Assembly: GCA_013215385.1 (NCBI GenBank) | Contig: JABSOY010000001.1 | Location: 213,248 to 277,247, forward strand | Direction: 5' to 3' | DNA: 64,000 nt | Origin: Colwellia sp. | Lineage (GTDB): Bacteria > Pseudomonadota > Gammaproteobacteria > Enterobacterales > Alteromonadaceae | Part shown: one piece after another, positions 26,902 to 36,166 of the stretch | How positions within the stretch are numbered: the first letter of the stretch is position 1 | Layout of the letters: every line of letters starts with the position of its first letter | Made by a program: the position numbers and the translations under genes | The notes under the pieces: model-generated | Database searches by the model: none | Seen by the model: the letters and a program-made list of their open reading frames with translations, nothing else | What the model was told of the DNA's origin: nothing

Positions 26902-28407
26902 ATGGAACAATTATTTGAAGCATTAGAAAAACGTGCTATAAATTTTCCTGAGCAAGATGCGTTAATTTCAAGTGAAAAAAGTACGAAAACCATTCTTAGT
27001 AATAAACAGTTAGTTAATAATATAAGCCGTGTGGCCTCATTTTTTGCAAGCGAAGGCGTTCAGTGTATAGGCCTTTATATGGATAACTGCGCCGCGTGGA
27101 TCCTTTGTGATTTAGCCGCTGCAAAACTGGGTATTACGCTGGTACCAATTCCTTTGTTTTTTACACCATCACAGGTCGACCATTTAGTCAATTCTGCTGG
27201 CGTAGCGGCGATTATCACGCAGAGTTTCATGTCAGGTATTTTAAAAAGTAATCAATCTTTAAATTTTGCAGATACTGAAACTACTTTACCCCTTGAAAAT
27301 ACTATTATGCTGCGAGTCGTCGCTAAAGCGGCAACAAATAAAAAAGTCGATTTAGCGAATAGTATTAAAATAACCTATACCTCTGGCTCGACAGGAGAGC
27401 CTAAAGGGGTATGCCTGTCAGCTGAAAATATTGGCGCAGTATGCGAGAGTATCGAAGCTTCGATGAGCTCAATGACAACAACGAATCACTTATGTGTTTT
27501 GCCTTTAGCAACACTGCTCGAAAATATCGCCGGCGTGTATGTGTGCTTAATGCACGGTGGTGTGGTAATCACTGAGCCATTAGCGGCATTGGGTTTTATG
27601 TCAAATGCGGAATTTGATATCAGCAAGTTACTGGCAAAAATAGAGTTGCATCAAGTGGGTAGCCTTATTTTATTACCGCAAATGTTAACGCTTTTAGTTC
27701 ACGAGTATAATGAAATCGTTGCAAAACAGTGCTCAAACTTGCAGTTTATTGCTGTCGGTGGCGGAAAATCTTCAGCGCCTATTTTAGAGCAGGCCAGCAA
27801 ATTAGGTTTGCCTGTTTTTGAAGGGTATGGCTTATCAGAATGTGGCTCGGTCGTCAGTCTAAATTTACCGTCGCAGCAGAGAATTGGCAGTGTTGGTAAA
27901 CCCCTGCCACATCTGCATGTTGTCATTAGCGAAGCGGGCGAAATAGTAATTGAAGGACAATCTATGCTCGGTTACCTAGGTCAATTAGACCAAGCTTTAA
28001 ACCGTATTTATACCGGTGATTTAGGTTACATCGATGAAGACGGTTATATATTTGTTTCCGGCAGAAAAAACAACAAAATCGTCAGTAGTTTTGGTCGAAA
28101 CATATCACCAGAATGGGTTGAAGCCAGTTTGTCGGCTTCTGCTGTTATTTCACAAATCGCTGTTTTTGGCGAAGCACGGCCTTCGTTATCAGCCGTTATT
28201 GTTTCTCCTGGTAATAACATTGAGGAAATACAAAAAGCTATTGATGGGTGCAATAAATACTTACCTGACTATGCACAAATTCGCCAGTGGGTTAGTGCCG
28301 TGCAACCCTTTACCCCTAATAATAATTTACTGACCAATAATGGCCGTTTAAAAAGGCTGAATATTGAAAAGCTATATCAAGAGAAGCTTACTGAACTTTA
28401 CGCTTAG
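26902..28407 (+). CDS. AMP-dependent acyl-CoA/acid ligase
   Basis: Adenylating enzyme of 501 residues that activates a carboxylic acid as acyl-AMP and then transfers it to CoA or a carrier. Motifs: P-loop YTSGSTGEPKG (about 158-168), YGLSECGS (A5), YTGDLGYIDEDGYIFVSGR (A7/A8) and the C-terminal catalytic lysine in NGRLKR. It resembles long-chain acyl ligases but is shorter, and has no fused carrier or reductase domain. The start has AAAGGG upstream. It leads an operon-like run (ligase, oxygenase, SDR, two-component system) and has its own response-regulator box. The substrate is unknown. Confidence 0.88.
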   Translation: MEQLFEALEKRAINFPEQDALISSEKSTKTILSNKQLVNNISRVASFFASEGVQCIGLYMDNCAAWILCDLAAAKLGITLVPIPLFFTPSQVDHLVNSAGVAAIITQSFMSGILKSNQSLNFADTETTLPLENTIMLRVVAKAATNKKVDLANSIKITYTSGSTGEPKGVCLSAENIGAVCESIEASMSSMTTTNHLCVLPLATLLENIAGVYVCLMHGGVVITEPLAALGFMSNAEFDISKLLAKIELHQVGSLILLPQMLTLLVHEYNEIVAKQCSNLQFIAVGGGKSSAPILEQASKLGLPVFEGYGLSECGSVVSLNLPSQQRIGSVGKPLPHLHVVISEAGEIVIEGQSMLGYLGQLDQALNRIYTGDLGYIDEDGYIFVSGRKNNKIVSSFGRNISPEWVEASLSASAVISQIAVFGEARPSLSAVIVSPGNNIEEIQKAIDGCNKYLPDYAQIRQWVSAVQPFTPNNNLLTNNGRLKRLNIEKLYQEKLTELYA

Positions 28408-28467
28408 CTTCAATTTTACTTCCATTTAGCTTCCGCCTAACGCTAGCCAATATTTTAAGGAATTGAC

Positions 28468-29346
28468 ATGAATAACATAATAACACCAAGACAAAACCAT
28501 GGCTTAATACATGATTTAAATGACGAAGTAATCATTGAATTAGCAAAGCAACATTTATCTAAAGAGGGTTGGGTACTGTTAAGAGGGTTTAATTGTAATT
28601 TGAATAAATTTAGTGAATTACTACAACAGTTTTGTCAGCAACTGACCTTTGATCCCGCAAGAGAGTTTGCCGATAAAAACAGTCAAAAGGTCAATGCGGG
28701 AAAAGAGTCAGTAGGTTTACATATCGAAAATGGTAATACGCCTTTCCCTCCTAAGTATGTCGGGTTTTATAGCGCTAAAAGTGCTGAATCTGGCTCGCAA
28801 ACCACGATATGCGATGGCAGAAAGTTATATAAAAATATGCCTGAACAATGTCAGCAAAAATGGCAGCAAGGGGTAACCGTGTCTAGACAACTACCGGCAC
28901 ATTTATGGCGAAAATATGTAGCAGCTCAGCACCCAAACGTAAATGCAGAGAGCGACGTTAACGAAAAACACCTAGCAGACTTTATTGCGGTAAATCCAAA
29001 TCAGCGTGGCAGCATTAATAGCGATGGAAGTTTAGATTATGAATTAGACATTCAGCCTTGCTTAGTTGACGAAAGAGCAGAGCAGTTGAGTGAAACCGCT
29101 TTTGCTAATGCCATACTCGGCCCCTCGTTTAATTATGAACAACCGACTTATACTTTTGCTGATGGAGAACAAGTCAGTGACATAATAATAAAGCAAACGG
29201 CTAATTTGGCAGAAAAATATACCCATGAAATCAATTGGCAAAATGGTGATGTAGCCCTTATTGATAACAAACGAGTCATGCATGGCCGCAGAGCAATACA
29301 AGGTGAGCTTGCTGAGCGACAGCTATTTATCGCCATGGGTACTTAA
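28468..29346 (+). CDS. TauD/TfdA-type Fe(II)/2-oxoglutarate oxygenase
   Basis: Non-heme iron oxygenase of 292 residues. The iron-binding facial triad is visible: H85-I-E87 (GLHIENGN) and the distal H272 in VMHGRR, followed by the 2-oxoglutarate-binding arginine region. The HxE form, rather than HxD, is like clavaminate synthase. It should hydroxylate or otherwise oxidise an activated or free organic acid. It starts 60 bases after the ligase gene and is followed by an SDR, so the three fit one biosynthetic or modification pathway. The substrate is not predictable from sequence. Confidence 0.87.
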   Translation: MNNIITPRQNHGLIHDLNDEVIIELAKQHLSKEGWVLLRGFNCNLNKFSELLQQFCQQLTFDPAREFADKNSQKVNAGKESVGLHIENGNTPFPPKYVGFYSAKSAESGSQTTICDGRKLYKNMPEQCQQKWQQGVTVSRQLPAHLWRKYVAAQHPNVNAESDVNEKHLADFIAVNPNQRGSINSDGSLDYELDIQPCLVDERAEQLSETAFANAILGPSFNYEQPTYTFADGEQVSDIIIKQTANLAEKYTHEINWQNGDVALIDNKRVMHGRRAIQGELAERQLFIAMGT

Positions 29347-29417
29347 TCGCTCATTAAGTTTTCATCAGTAGGTTCAATTTATTATTTTTTTTAATGCAAC
29401 TATCAAAGGTTATTCAG

Positions 29418-30248
29418 ATGAAAAATCAATTGTCGACAAAAATTAAAAACAGCAATGTGTTATTAACCGGCGCTACGGGCGGTATGGGCAAAGCTTTTAG
29501 TCAGCTATTATTTGATAACGGTGCTAATTTGGTGTTAATTGGCCGAGATGGCCATAAATTGCATGAGCTAAAAGCTGAACTTTTAACATCGAATATTAAT
29601 GCTACTAATAAGATTGAAATCTTTGCTGTAGATTTAGTTGACTCAGCGCAACGCCAAGCATTAATTGCCTACTTAGCAACACTGGCATTGGATATTAATT
29701 TATTGATTAATAATGCCGGTATTAGTCAGTTGTCTTTACTTGTACAGACAACCGAAAGTGAAATAAACCGTATAATTTCTACCAATACCATTGCGCCAAT
29801 GCAATTAACTCAAGCACTCTTGCCTACACTGTTAAAGCAAACATCAGCGCAAATCATTAATATTGGCTCAACATTTGGCAGTATTGGTTTCCCTGGTTAT
29901 TCTGCCTATTGTGCGAGTAAATTTGCTTTACGAGGTTTTAGTCAAACTTTGTCGCGAGAGTTAGCCGACACCAATGTGACGGTGAAATATCTATCGCCTA
30001 GAGCAACAAAAACAAATTTAATCAGTGAAAAAATTGAGCAATTAAATACGGCACTTAATACCGCCACAGATTTACCAGCAGATGTGGCTATGGAATTATT
30101 GATGTTAATAGAACAAAATAAAACCGAGCGTTATATCGGTTGGCCTGAAAAACTGTTTGTGCGAATTAACGCTTTATTTCCTTCATTGGTCAGTAAATCG
30201 ATAGTGAAGCAACTACCTATCATTCAAAAGTTTGCCAGGGATTCATAG
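29418..30248 (+). CDS. Short-chain dehydrogenase/reductase
   Basis: NAD(P)-dependent oxidoreductase. Rossmann motif TGATGGMGKAF, NNAG (NNAGIS), catalytic Ser in INIGSTFGSIG and YxxxK in YSAYCASK. The ATG at 29418 is chosen over 29394 because AAAGG lies eight bases upstream of it. The C-terminus is extended and basic-hydrophobic (WPEKLFVRINALFPSLV), as in SDRs acting on lipid substrates near membranes. Third enzyme gene of the ligase-oxygenase-SDR set, probably oxidising or reducing the product of the oxygenase. Confidence 0.9.
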   Translation: MKNQLSTKIKNSNVLLTGATGGMGKAFSQLLFDNGANLVLIGRDGHKLHELKAELLTSNINATNKIEIFAVDLVDSAQRQALIAYLATLALDINLLINNAGISQLSLLVQTTESEINRIISTNTIAPMQLTQALLPTLLKQTSAQIINIGSTFGSIGFPGYSAYCASKFALRGFSQTLSRELADTNVTVKYLSPRATKTNLISEKIEQLNTALNTATDLPADVAMELLMLIEQNKTERYIGWPEKLFVRINALFPSLVSKSIVKQLPIIQKFARDS

Positions 30249-30349
30249 CGATGAAACGTTTGAGTTTTTTAAGTAATTGATGTCAGTCATTAAATAGTTT
30301 AGCGTAGGGTTTTTAGTGTCTTCTTTAATAGAGACAAGGTGAATAAATC

Positions 30350-31015
30350 ATGCGAATTTTATTAGTGGAAGACGACCAAGTGTTAGGTGAAGGGATAAAA
30401 ACGGCCCTAGACCGAGAAGGATATCAAACCGATTGGTTGAAAAGTGGCCTACAGGCAAAACAAGCACTTTTAACTGAGGAGTTTGAACTAGTAATACTCG
30501 ATCTTGGTTTACCTGATATCGACGGCATTGACATACTCAAAGGGGCGAGAAAGTCAGGGCTAGATATTCCTATTCTGATATTAACCGCACGTGACACCAT
30601 TGAAGATAAAATTGCTGGTTTGGACACAGGCGCCGATGATTATTTAATTAAACCCTTTGAGTTAAGTGAATTAAAAGCTCGATTGAGAGCCTTGTGTCGT
30701 CGACGTCATGGCCATGTAGAACCTATAATCGAACATGGCCGTATTACTTATAACCCAGCGTCTTTAGAGGTGACTTTAGATAATCAGCTAATTGAATTGA
30801 GTCGCCGAGAAACAACACTCTTCGCAGAATTCTTGAATAACCCCAATAGAGTGATGAGCAAAGCTAAATTAGAAGATGTTGTTTATGGCTGGGACATTGA
30901 AGTAGAAAGTAACAGCATTGAAGTGCATGTTCATCATTTACGTAAAAAGTTATATACCGGGATAATTAAAACGATTCGCGGTGTCGGATATAAATTAGAA
31001 AGTCATGAAAAGTAA
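30350..31015 (+). CDS. OmpR-family response regulator (QseB/PmrA-like)
   Basis: Response regulator of 221 residues: acidic E7-D8-D9, phospho-acceptor D51, T/A switch region LTARD, K in LIKPFE, then a winged helix with SNSIEVHVHHLRKKL and GVGYKLE. It overlaps the sensor kinase gene by 11 bases. QseB/PmrA proteins bind CTTAAG-N5-CTTAA direct repeats; such repeats precede the first gene of this operon, the methyltransferase gene and the hemolysin-family gene, so it is the obvious regulator of the whole cluster, including itself. Confidence 0.93.
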   Translation: MRILLVEDDQVLGEGIKTALDREGYQTDWLKSGLQAKQALLTEEFELVILDLGLPDIDGIDILKGARKSGLDIPILILTARDTIEDKIAGLDTGADDYLIKPFELSELKARLRALCRRRHGHVEPIIEHGRITYNPASLEVTLDNQLIELSRRETTLFAEFLNNPNRVMSKAKLEDVVYGWDIEVESNSIEVHVHHLRKKLYTGIIKTIRGVGYKLESHEK

Positions 31016-32381
31016 AACAAAACATTATTCTATTCGTCGATATTTAACCTTTCATATTGTCGGGTGGGCATTAGCGATGACCATTATCCCAGCTGTTTGG
31101 GTATATTATGATACCGCTAAAGAAGTGGAAGAACTATTTGATGCCAGTTTGGCGCAATCTGCGCGGGTATTACATGGCATGACCAGCAAAGACACCATTG
31201 AAAAACATCGCGATTCATTAACAGAAGCCTTGCTGAACAAAGAAAACGACCCTCATGCAATTCAACATAATTATGAGAAAAAAATATCATTTCAAGTCAT
31301 TAACGATACGGGGCTGATATTACGCTCTGCAAGTGCACCTAATCATCCAGAGTCTGACTTAACTCAAGGTTATACTTATATTGAACTTGGCGAATTTGAA
31401 TGGCGTATATTCACCCTTTACTCAAAAGAAGACGACTGGCATTTAGTGATGGGCGAGCGTATGGATATTCGTGACGAATTAATTCACCATATAGCGCTAG
31501 ACCATGCGATACCTTTATTCTTACTAACACCTTTTTTTGTATTGATGGTTAGCTTAGTGATCCGCAAAGGGCTTAAACCCCTTGAAGTCATTGCTAATGA
31601 TGTACAGGAAAAAAACTATACAAATTTAGATAAACTGTCTTACCAAAAAGAGCCAGAAGAAGTGACCGGCTTAATTCGTGCGGTGAATACCTTATTTGAT
31701 CATTTAAGTGAGCAATATGATCGTGAAAGGCGTTTTGCTTCAGATGCCGCGCATGAGTTAAGAACACCGTTAGCCGCATTAATGATCCACACCGAAAATA
31801 TCTTAGAAGATAACAAAGATACCGGATTAGATGCCTCTATTATTAATATAAAAAAAAGCATTCATCGATTATCGCATCTGGTTGTGCAATTATTATCATT
31901 AAGTCGTGCAGATACGCAGCTTATCGAAGATGATTTCAGCCAAGTAAATGTTATAAAAACGGTTGATCAGGTCGTTAATGACTTTACCCATTTAGCGGAA
32001 CAAAAAGAGCAATCACTGCGCTATATTGTCTCTAATCCAAACGATGAGGTTTTCTCGATTAAAGGTAACCAAGCTCTTCTCTACAATATGTTATGCAACG
32101 TAGTAACCAACGCAATAAAATATAGTCCAGAACAATCTGCCATTACCATCACCCTTGATTGCGTTCATAAAAAAATCACCGTGGAAGATGCTGGAACAGG
32201 TATAGCCGAAGCGTTAAGGGAGCGGGTTAAAGATCGCTTTTATAGAACACCAGATGCCACAGGAGAAGGTTCAGGGTTAGGGCTTGCCATTGTTGATCGT
32301 ATAGCAAGCATTCATCAAATCGACTGGCGCTTGAATGAAGCAAGTACCGGTGGTTTAGCCGTGGAATTTATCCTGTCATAG
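31005..32381 (+). CDS. Sensor histidine kinase (QseC/PmrB-like)
   Basis: Membrane sensor kinase of 458 residues. Two membrane helices (about 13-37 and 165-188) flank a periplasmic sensor domain of about 130 residues. HisKA has the phospho-acceptor H250 in SDAAHELRTPLA, and HATPase_c has NVVTNAIKYS and EGSGLGLAIV. The start overlaps the regulator gene, so the two are coupled and cognate. The signal sensed is unknown. Confidence 0.93.
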   Translation: MKSKTKHYSIRRYLTFHIVGWALAMTIIPAVWVYYDTAKEVEELFDASLAQSARVLHGMTSKDTIEKHRDSLTEALLNKENDPHAIQHNYEKKISFQVINDTGLILRSASAPNHPESDLTQGYTYIELGEFEWRIFTLYSKEDDWHLVMGERMDIRDELIHHIALDHAIPLFLLTPFFVLMVSLVIRKGLKPLEVIANDVQEKNYTNLDKLSYQKEPEEVTGLIRAVNTLFDHLSEQYDRERRFASDAAHELRTPLAALMIHTENILEDNKDTGLDASIINIKKSIHRLSHLVVQLLSLSRADTQLIEDDFSQVNVIKTVDQVVNDFTHLAEQKEQSLRYIVSNPNDEVFSIKGNQALLYNMLCNVVTNAIKYSPEQSAITITLDCVHKKITVEDAGTGIAEALRERVKDRFYRTPDATGEGSGLGLAIVDRIASIHQIDWRLNEASTGGLAVEFILS

Positions 32382-32474
32382 CCTAAAGATAAATCATTGA
32401 TGGCACCGATTAATAAATTTTAATTTACTTTATAGCATCTGCTTTCTACCTAAATAAGAATTATATTCAGCAGC

Positions 32475-32491
32475 CTTAAGCCTTCTTTAAG
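32475..32491 (+). promoter_or_regulatory. CTTAAG-N5-TTTAAG response-regulator box upstream of the methyltransferase
   Basis: CTTAAG (32475-32480), five bases CCTTC, TTTAAG (32486-32491), with another CTTAAG immediately after (32492-32497). A -10-like TATATT starts 11 bases after the box, the same spacing as in the acyl-ligase promoter. Confidence 0.7.
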
Positions 32492-32545
32492 CTTAAGGTT
32501 TTATATTATTTATCAATTAATAATAATGTAAATAAGGTTCTTGAT

Positions 32546-33469
32546 ATGAAAAAATTCTCTACAACTTCCTCCGCAGAGATCATGGCATTAATACGTACCC
32601 TTGGTTATAAAGAAAATGGTGAAACCATTCGTACCGAAGATTATATGGCCGAAGTATTCTTGTCTAAATTCATGCGATTCATACTGTCCTTCTCTGTTAT
32701 ACGCTCTTTAATTTTAGCTATCTATGCCATTAAACTACCTGGCGGCTTACCTTTTATTATGGCTAAATCAAGAGCTATCGATGACATGTTGTTACAGACA
32801 CTTAATGACAGGGAAAAGCCTGAACAGTTAATTATATTAGGCGCAGGTTATGATACGAGAACTTATCGCTTTCGTGACAAATTAACTAACATTAAGTGTT
32901 TTGAAATAGATCACCCCGAAATGATTGCTCGTAAACGTTCAGCTATGCAACAGATAACAAACGATGCAAGTTATAAGGTTGATGATAAAAATTATGTTCA
33001 TTATTGTGGCGCGGACTTTAATGGTAAAGATAACTTTGACCTTGCTTGGTTAGTTAGCCAAGGTGTCGATAAAGGTAAGAAAACGGTATTTATTATTGAT
33101 GGCGTTTCCTACTTTTTACAGGCTGATGCTTTTAAAAATTTATTAGCTGTTATCGCTTTATTCCCCGAAAATACTCAAGTTGTTTTTGATTATGTTTATG
33201 CTGATATTTTTACCGGCGGAATTTATCGTGGTAGTGAAGCCTTTAAGTCATCATTACAAAAGATGGGCGAGCCAGTGAGTTATGGTATCAACCAGCAAGA
33301 GTTAATGATTACCATGAAAACATTAGGCTTTGAGCTAACTGAATTAATGAGTCCAAAGCAACTTGAGTGGCGGTATTTAACAAAGCCGACCGGAGAGAGT
33401 GTGCAACCTTATGGCTTTTTAAATATCGCCATGCTTAGAAAAAAGTCTGCGGGCTATATATTAAAGTAG
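32546..33469 (+). CDS. LCM-family class I SAM-dependent methyltransferase
   Basis: Methyltransferase of 307 residues in the leucine carboxyl methyltransferase/TCMP-like family. The SAM site is ILGAGYDTRTYRF, with the acidic motif ECFEIDHPEM-like CFEIDHPEMIARKR and the later FIIDGVSYFLQ. Bacterial members of this family methylate carboxylates of small molecules or polyketide-like acids in several clusters. A helical N-terminal segment (FMRFILSFSVIRSLILAIYAI) could touch membranes. AAGG precedes the start. It has its own promoter box shared with the ligase and hemolysin genes, so it probably acts on the same metabolite. Confidence 0.87.
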   Translation: MKKFSTTSSAEIMALIRTLGYKENGETIRTEDYMAEVFLSKFMRFILSFSVIRSLILAIYAIKLPGGLPFIMAKSRAIDDMLLQTLNDREKPEQLIILGAGYDTRTYRFRDKLTNIKCFEIDHPEMIARKRSAMQQITNDASYKVDDKNYVHYCGADFNGKDNFDLAWLVSQGVDKGKKTVFIIDGVSYFLQADAFKNLLAVIALFPENTQVVFDYVYADIFTGGIYRGSEAFKSSLQKMGEPVSYGINQQELMITMKTLGFELTELMSPKQLEWRYLTKPTGESVQPYGFLNIAMLRKKSAGYILK

Positions 33470-33693
33470 TAAGAGAATTAAATAGATAGAAAATTTATTT
33501 GTAGTAGCCCATATTTGTTATTACTTAGCTGAATATTATATCTGACTTAGTTGTACCATTGATTAGGTCAGAACTTATTATAACCTCAACTCTGTTCTGG
33601 ATGAAAAAACGAGTGCTAAATAGAGCCTTAAAGATGTAATTGACCCATTAATAATTGAAAGTTAAAGGCCACCTAATACCTTTTAGCTATAAA

Positions 33694-33710
33694 CTTAAAA
33701 AAGGTTTAAG
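33694..33710. promoter_or_regulatory. Fourth box copy in a non-coding gap (33470-33973)
   Basis: CTTAAA-AAAGG-TTTAAG has the same N5 spacing. It lies 225 bases after the methyltransferase and 264 bases before the next small gene, in a gap of about 500 bases where I see no protein gene. It may drive the small gene at 33974 or an unannotated small RNA, or be chance in AT-rich DNA. Confidence 0.35.
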
Positions 33711-33973
33711 ATCGCTTGTAAGTACACATTCATTATTGACCTCATAATTCTATTGTTCCTCCTTATCTTTTTGTCAAATCAAAATAACCAGACCCCAAAA
33801 AACGTCATTTTACTATTCATCTTGCATCTCAGTTTGCAATTTAGAAATTAAATTGAGCTGTTTGTAATGCTCATATTGTTAACCTGTTGATTTTTCGTGT
33901 GGAAATAATTCCTTTAAAAGAGTGGTGTAAATTATGCTTTATAATTAATAGACTCCATTAAAGGCGCTTAGTT

Positions 33974-34246
33974 ATGAATTTATCATTAAAGCAATTAACT
34001 ACTCGATCTACAGAATGTACCGCCATTCAAATCACCGATACTTCAAATATGTTGCGTTTGTTTAAGCAGACACTGATTAATTTATCAGAAGCCTCTGACT
34101 TACCGATTAAAGTCATCTGTGGTGAAAAAGATAAATACCTTATCAGACAACAATTAACTGAAATGAATTGTCGCTCTGAAGTGTTTTTGAATGGAGATAT
34201 TGCTAAGCCAGAACCCGCAATACTTTTTACGGTAACTCTGCCATAA
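33974..34246 (+). CDS. Small hypothetical protein
   Basis: A 90-residue soluble protein with no signal peptide, no membrane helix and no family I recognise. It has two cysteines (IKVICGEK, EMNCRSEV) and a mixed alpha/beta pattern. A TATAAT at 33940-33945 sits where a promoter -10 would be expected, which supports expression. Orientation matches the upstream methyltransferase, but the gap of about 500 bases argues for an independent unit. Confidence 0.5.
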   Translation: MNLSLKQLTTRSTECTAIQITDTSNMLRLFKQTLINLSEASDLPIKVICGEKDKYLIRQQLTEMNCRSEVFLNGDIAKPEPAILFTVTLP

Positions 34247-34292
34247 CAGCCATGAAAGTTAATCTTTACTCCTAGTGAGTAGCTGAAGTGTT

Positions 34293-34412
34293 ATGTTTGT
34301 TTTTCTTTGGTCCATTACTCCGGTTAAAGTAAATGATTTGAGAAAGCATGGGTTTGATCTATCTAAAGTTATATTGGATGAAAGTGGATTGATGAAGATT
34401 CATTTATTTTGA
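34293..34412 (+). CDS. Doubtful 39-residue ORF
   Basis: A short frame from ATG to TGA with normal-looking composition (begins MFVFLWSITPVKVNDLRKHG). The ribosome site is weak. It may be a real small gene, a decayed fragment or chance. It lies in the 433-base gap 34247-34679, otherwise without genes. Confidence 0.2.
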   Translation: MFVFLWSITPVKVNDLRKHGFDLSKVILDESGLMKIHLF

Positions 34413-34463
34413 AGTTATTTGTTATCACACCTCTAAGTAGCTTCAAGTAGTACTTGCTTAATG

Positions 34464-34495
34464 GATGTAATCATAGATGTAATCATAGATGTAAT
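34464..34495. repeat. 12-base tandem repeat
   Basis: GATGTAATCATA occurs twice exactly (34464-34475, 34476-34487), followed by the partial unit GATGTAAT (34488-34495). It lies between two convergent genes and is probably a simple-sequence expansion without function. Confidence 0.85.
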
Positions 34496-34679
34496 ATTTG
34501 GTGAACTGTTTTTTCAAATTTTAATATAAAGTCTTAATGAATCCATTTGACATTATTCTGCGGGGGAAGCATTCACTGGGATTAAGTGTAAATATTTCGA
34601 GCTGAGCAATTAACTACTCAGGTCGAAATTAAATTAAAAATGTGTGTTATAGCAGATGTTCTAAAGTCATTGTCTAGCC

Positions 34680-35378
34680 TTAATACTCAGCTAATTCTTC
34701 AGTTACTTGTGCGAGTAACGAATTGATTTCTAGTTGTCTAAATTGATCTGCATCTCTACGGTTTGGTCTTGCTGGCGACGAGCTAGCTGCAATAAGGTGT
34801 TCTTTCGCTTTTGTATATTCGTCTTGTTCAATATAAAACTGGGCCAAAAAGTAATTTACGTCAATACCCGTTGGATTCATTTTTAATGCCGTTTTCAAAT
34901 GCTTTTCTGACTCGTCGTCATCGCCAAAACTAATTGGCCACCCTGGCACTTTCAGATACAAAATACCTAGGCTGGTATGAGCGGCACCTTGCAATGCATT
35001 CTCGTCAATAGCGAGTGCTTTCTCTAATGCTTCTTTCGCATCATCGACTAATGAAATAGCGCCCAGTCCCCCTTTAAAACCAGCATAACTTGATTGAACA
35101 ATACCATGCCAAATCCATGCTTCAGCTTGTTTAGGAAAAGCTGTTGTGAGCTTTATTGATTCTTTTTGTAAAGAGACGAAGGCACTTTTTTTCAAATCCT
35201 TATTTTTAGCATAGTTTGCATCCGCCCAACGATGTTGTAACGCGATTAATGCTTGGCTAAAACCATTTTGAGTAGGTATGTTGGCATATACGTTAATGTT
35301 AAAGCCGCAAAATAATGCTAACAATATTAGCGATTTTATCATGGTGCTCGTACCGGGAATAATTTGTAGGTTTTTCAT
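34680..35378 (-). CDS. Exported TPR-repeat protein
   Basis: Periplasmic or membrane-associated protein of 232 residues. The signal peptide (IKSLILLALFCGFNINVYA) is preceded by a 12-residue extension; the start at 35378 is kept because AAAGG precedes it, while the internal ATG at 35342 has no clear ribosome site. The mature part has three or so TPR-like helical pairs (DAKEALEKALAIDENALQGA, SEKHLKTALKMNPTGIDV, YTKAKEHLIAA). It lies 42 bases after the thermostable-hemolysin-family gene and is probably co-transcribed with it. It probably serves as a partner or scaffold; no enzymatic motif is seen. Confidence 0.8.
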   Translation of the reverse strand: MKNLQIIPGTSTMIKSLILLALFCGFNINVYANIPTQNGFSQALIALQHRWADANYAKNKDLKKSAFVSLQKESIKLTTAFPKQAEAWIWHGIVQSSYAGFKGGLGAISLVDDAKEALEKALAIDENALQGAAHTSLGILYLKVPGWPISFGDDDESEKHLKTALKMNPTGIDVNYFLAQFYIEQDEYTKAKEHLIAASSSPARPNRRDADQFRQLEINSLLAQVTEELAEY

Positions 35379-35420
35379 AGTGATACCTTTTTAATATCTT
35401 AGATAGTTAAATTAATGGGA

Positions 35421-36125
35421 TTAACGTAATTGCTGACAAATTTTTGCGATTTGACCATCGAGTGATTTGAACATCTTTGTATATAGAGGATGTTTAGTGA
35501 TTAGAGACATGATCTCTAAAAGTGATATCGTAATGATTTTGGGTTTTGTACTGTAATAACTGCCCCAATCATCAGTAGATGCCTGTATTTTTTGCTGTTC
35601 AGCGTTGGCGATAAAAGTTGTTTTAACACCAGCTTTAGTAATTAATTTGATTACATTTTCCGTTCCTGAAAATACTAAATATTTATAGTTAAGAAAAAAT
35701 AATGATACCGCTGTAACCATAAATAATGGGATGGTAAAGCGTTTTGCATTACTGAAAAGGTGACTAAGTTCAACAATGTCTTGTCGTTTTATTTTATTGT
35801 CTATAAAAACGGCTTGCTGTTCTATCGCCGCTGACAGATATTGTTCTAAAAATAACTTTTCATCACCACTGCGAATACCTAAAGCAGCTTTATAACTACC
35901 GTTTGATAGCGCTAATAAATACGGTGTCGTAATGGATATTTTTGCATCATAAGCTTTAGAGAACCCCTGTTTAATAAATGCTTCTATTTCATTGCGGTTC
36001 TTACTGCTAATAGGCGCAAGTTGGATATCAAAATTTAATTGTTTCTCAATTAAACTTCCCCGATCTCTTTTTAATGAAACTGCCGTTTGGGTTTGGTTGT
36101 TGGCGTTTAAATTTATCATCATCAT
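35421..36125 (-). CDS. Thermostable hemolysin (delta-VPH) family protein
   Basis: A 234-residue protein of the T_hemolysin family, named after Vibrio delta-VPH. Recognised by TTPYLLALSNGSYKAALGIR, LFLEQYL, the IVELSHLFS segment and the closing WGSYYSTKPKIITISL. The fold resembles an acyl-homoserine-lactone synthase/GNAT-like acyltransferase more than a pore former, so hemolysis may be indirect (inference). From memory, family members often sit near an AMP ligase, an oxygenase and an SDR, as here. The start has GGGAGA; the ATG is followed by two more ATG codons. A response-regulator box lies 42-58 bases upstream, tying it to the ligase cluster. Confidence 0.8.
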   Translation of the reverse strand: MMMINLNANNQTQTAVSLKRDRGSLIEKQLNFDIQLAPISSKNRNEIEAFIKQGFSKAYDAKISITTPYLLALSNGSYKAALGIRSGDEKLFLEQYLSAAIEQQAVFIDNKIKRQDIVELSHLFSNAKRFTIPLFMVTAVSLFFLNYKYLVFSGTENVIKLITKAGVKTTFIANAEQQKIQASTDDWGSYYSTKPKIITISLLEIMSLITKHPLYTKMFKSLDGQIAKICQQLR

Positions 36126-36166
36126 TATCTCCCGCTTGTTGATAATGACAACTTTAATATCTCAAC

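Noticed and set aside
34464..34495. CRISPR-like repeats
   Set aside because: Only 2.7 copies of a 12-base unit in direct tandem, without spacers or cas genes.
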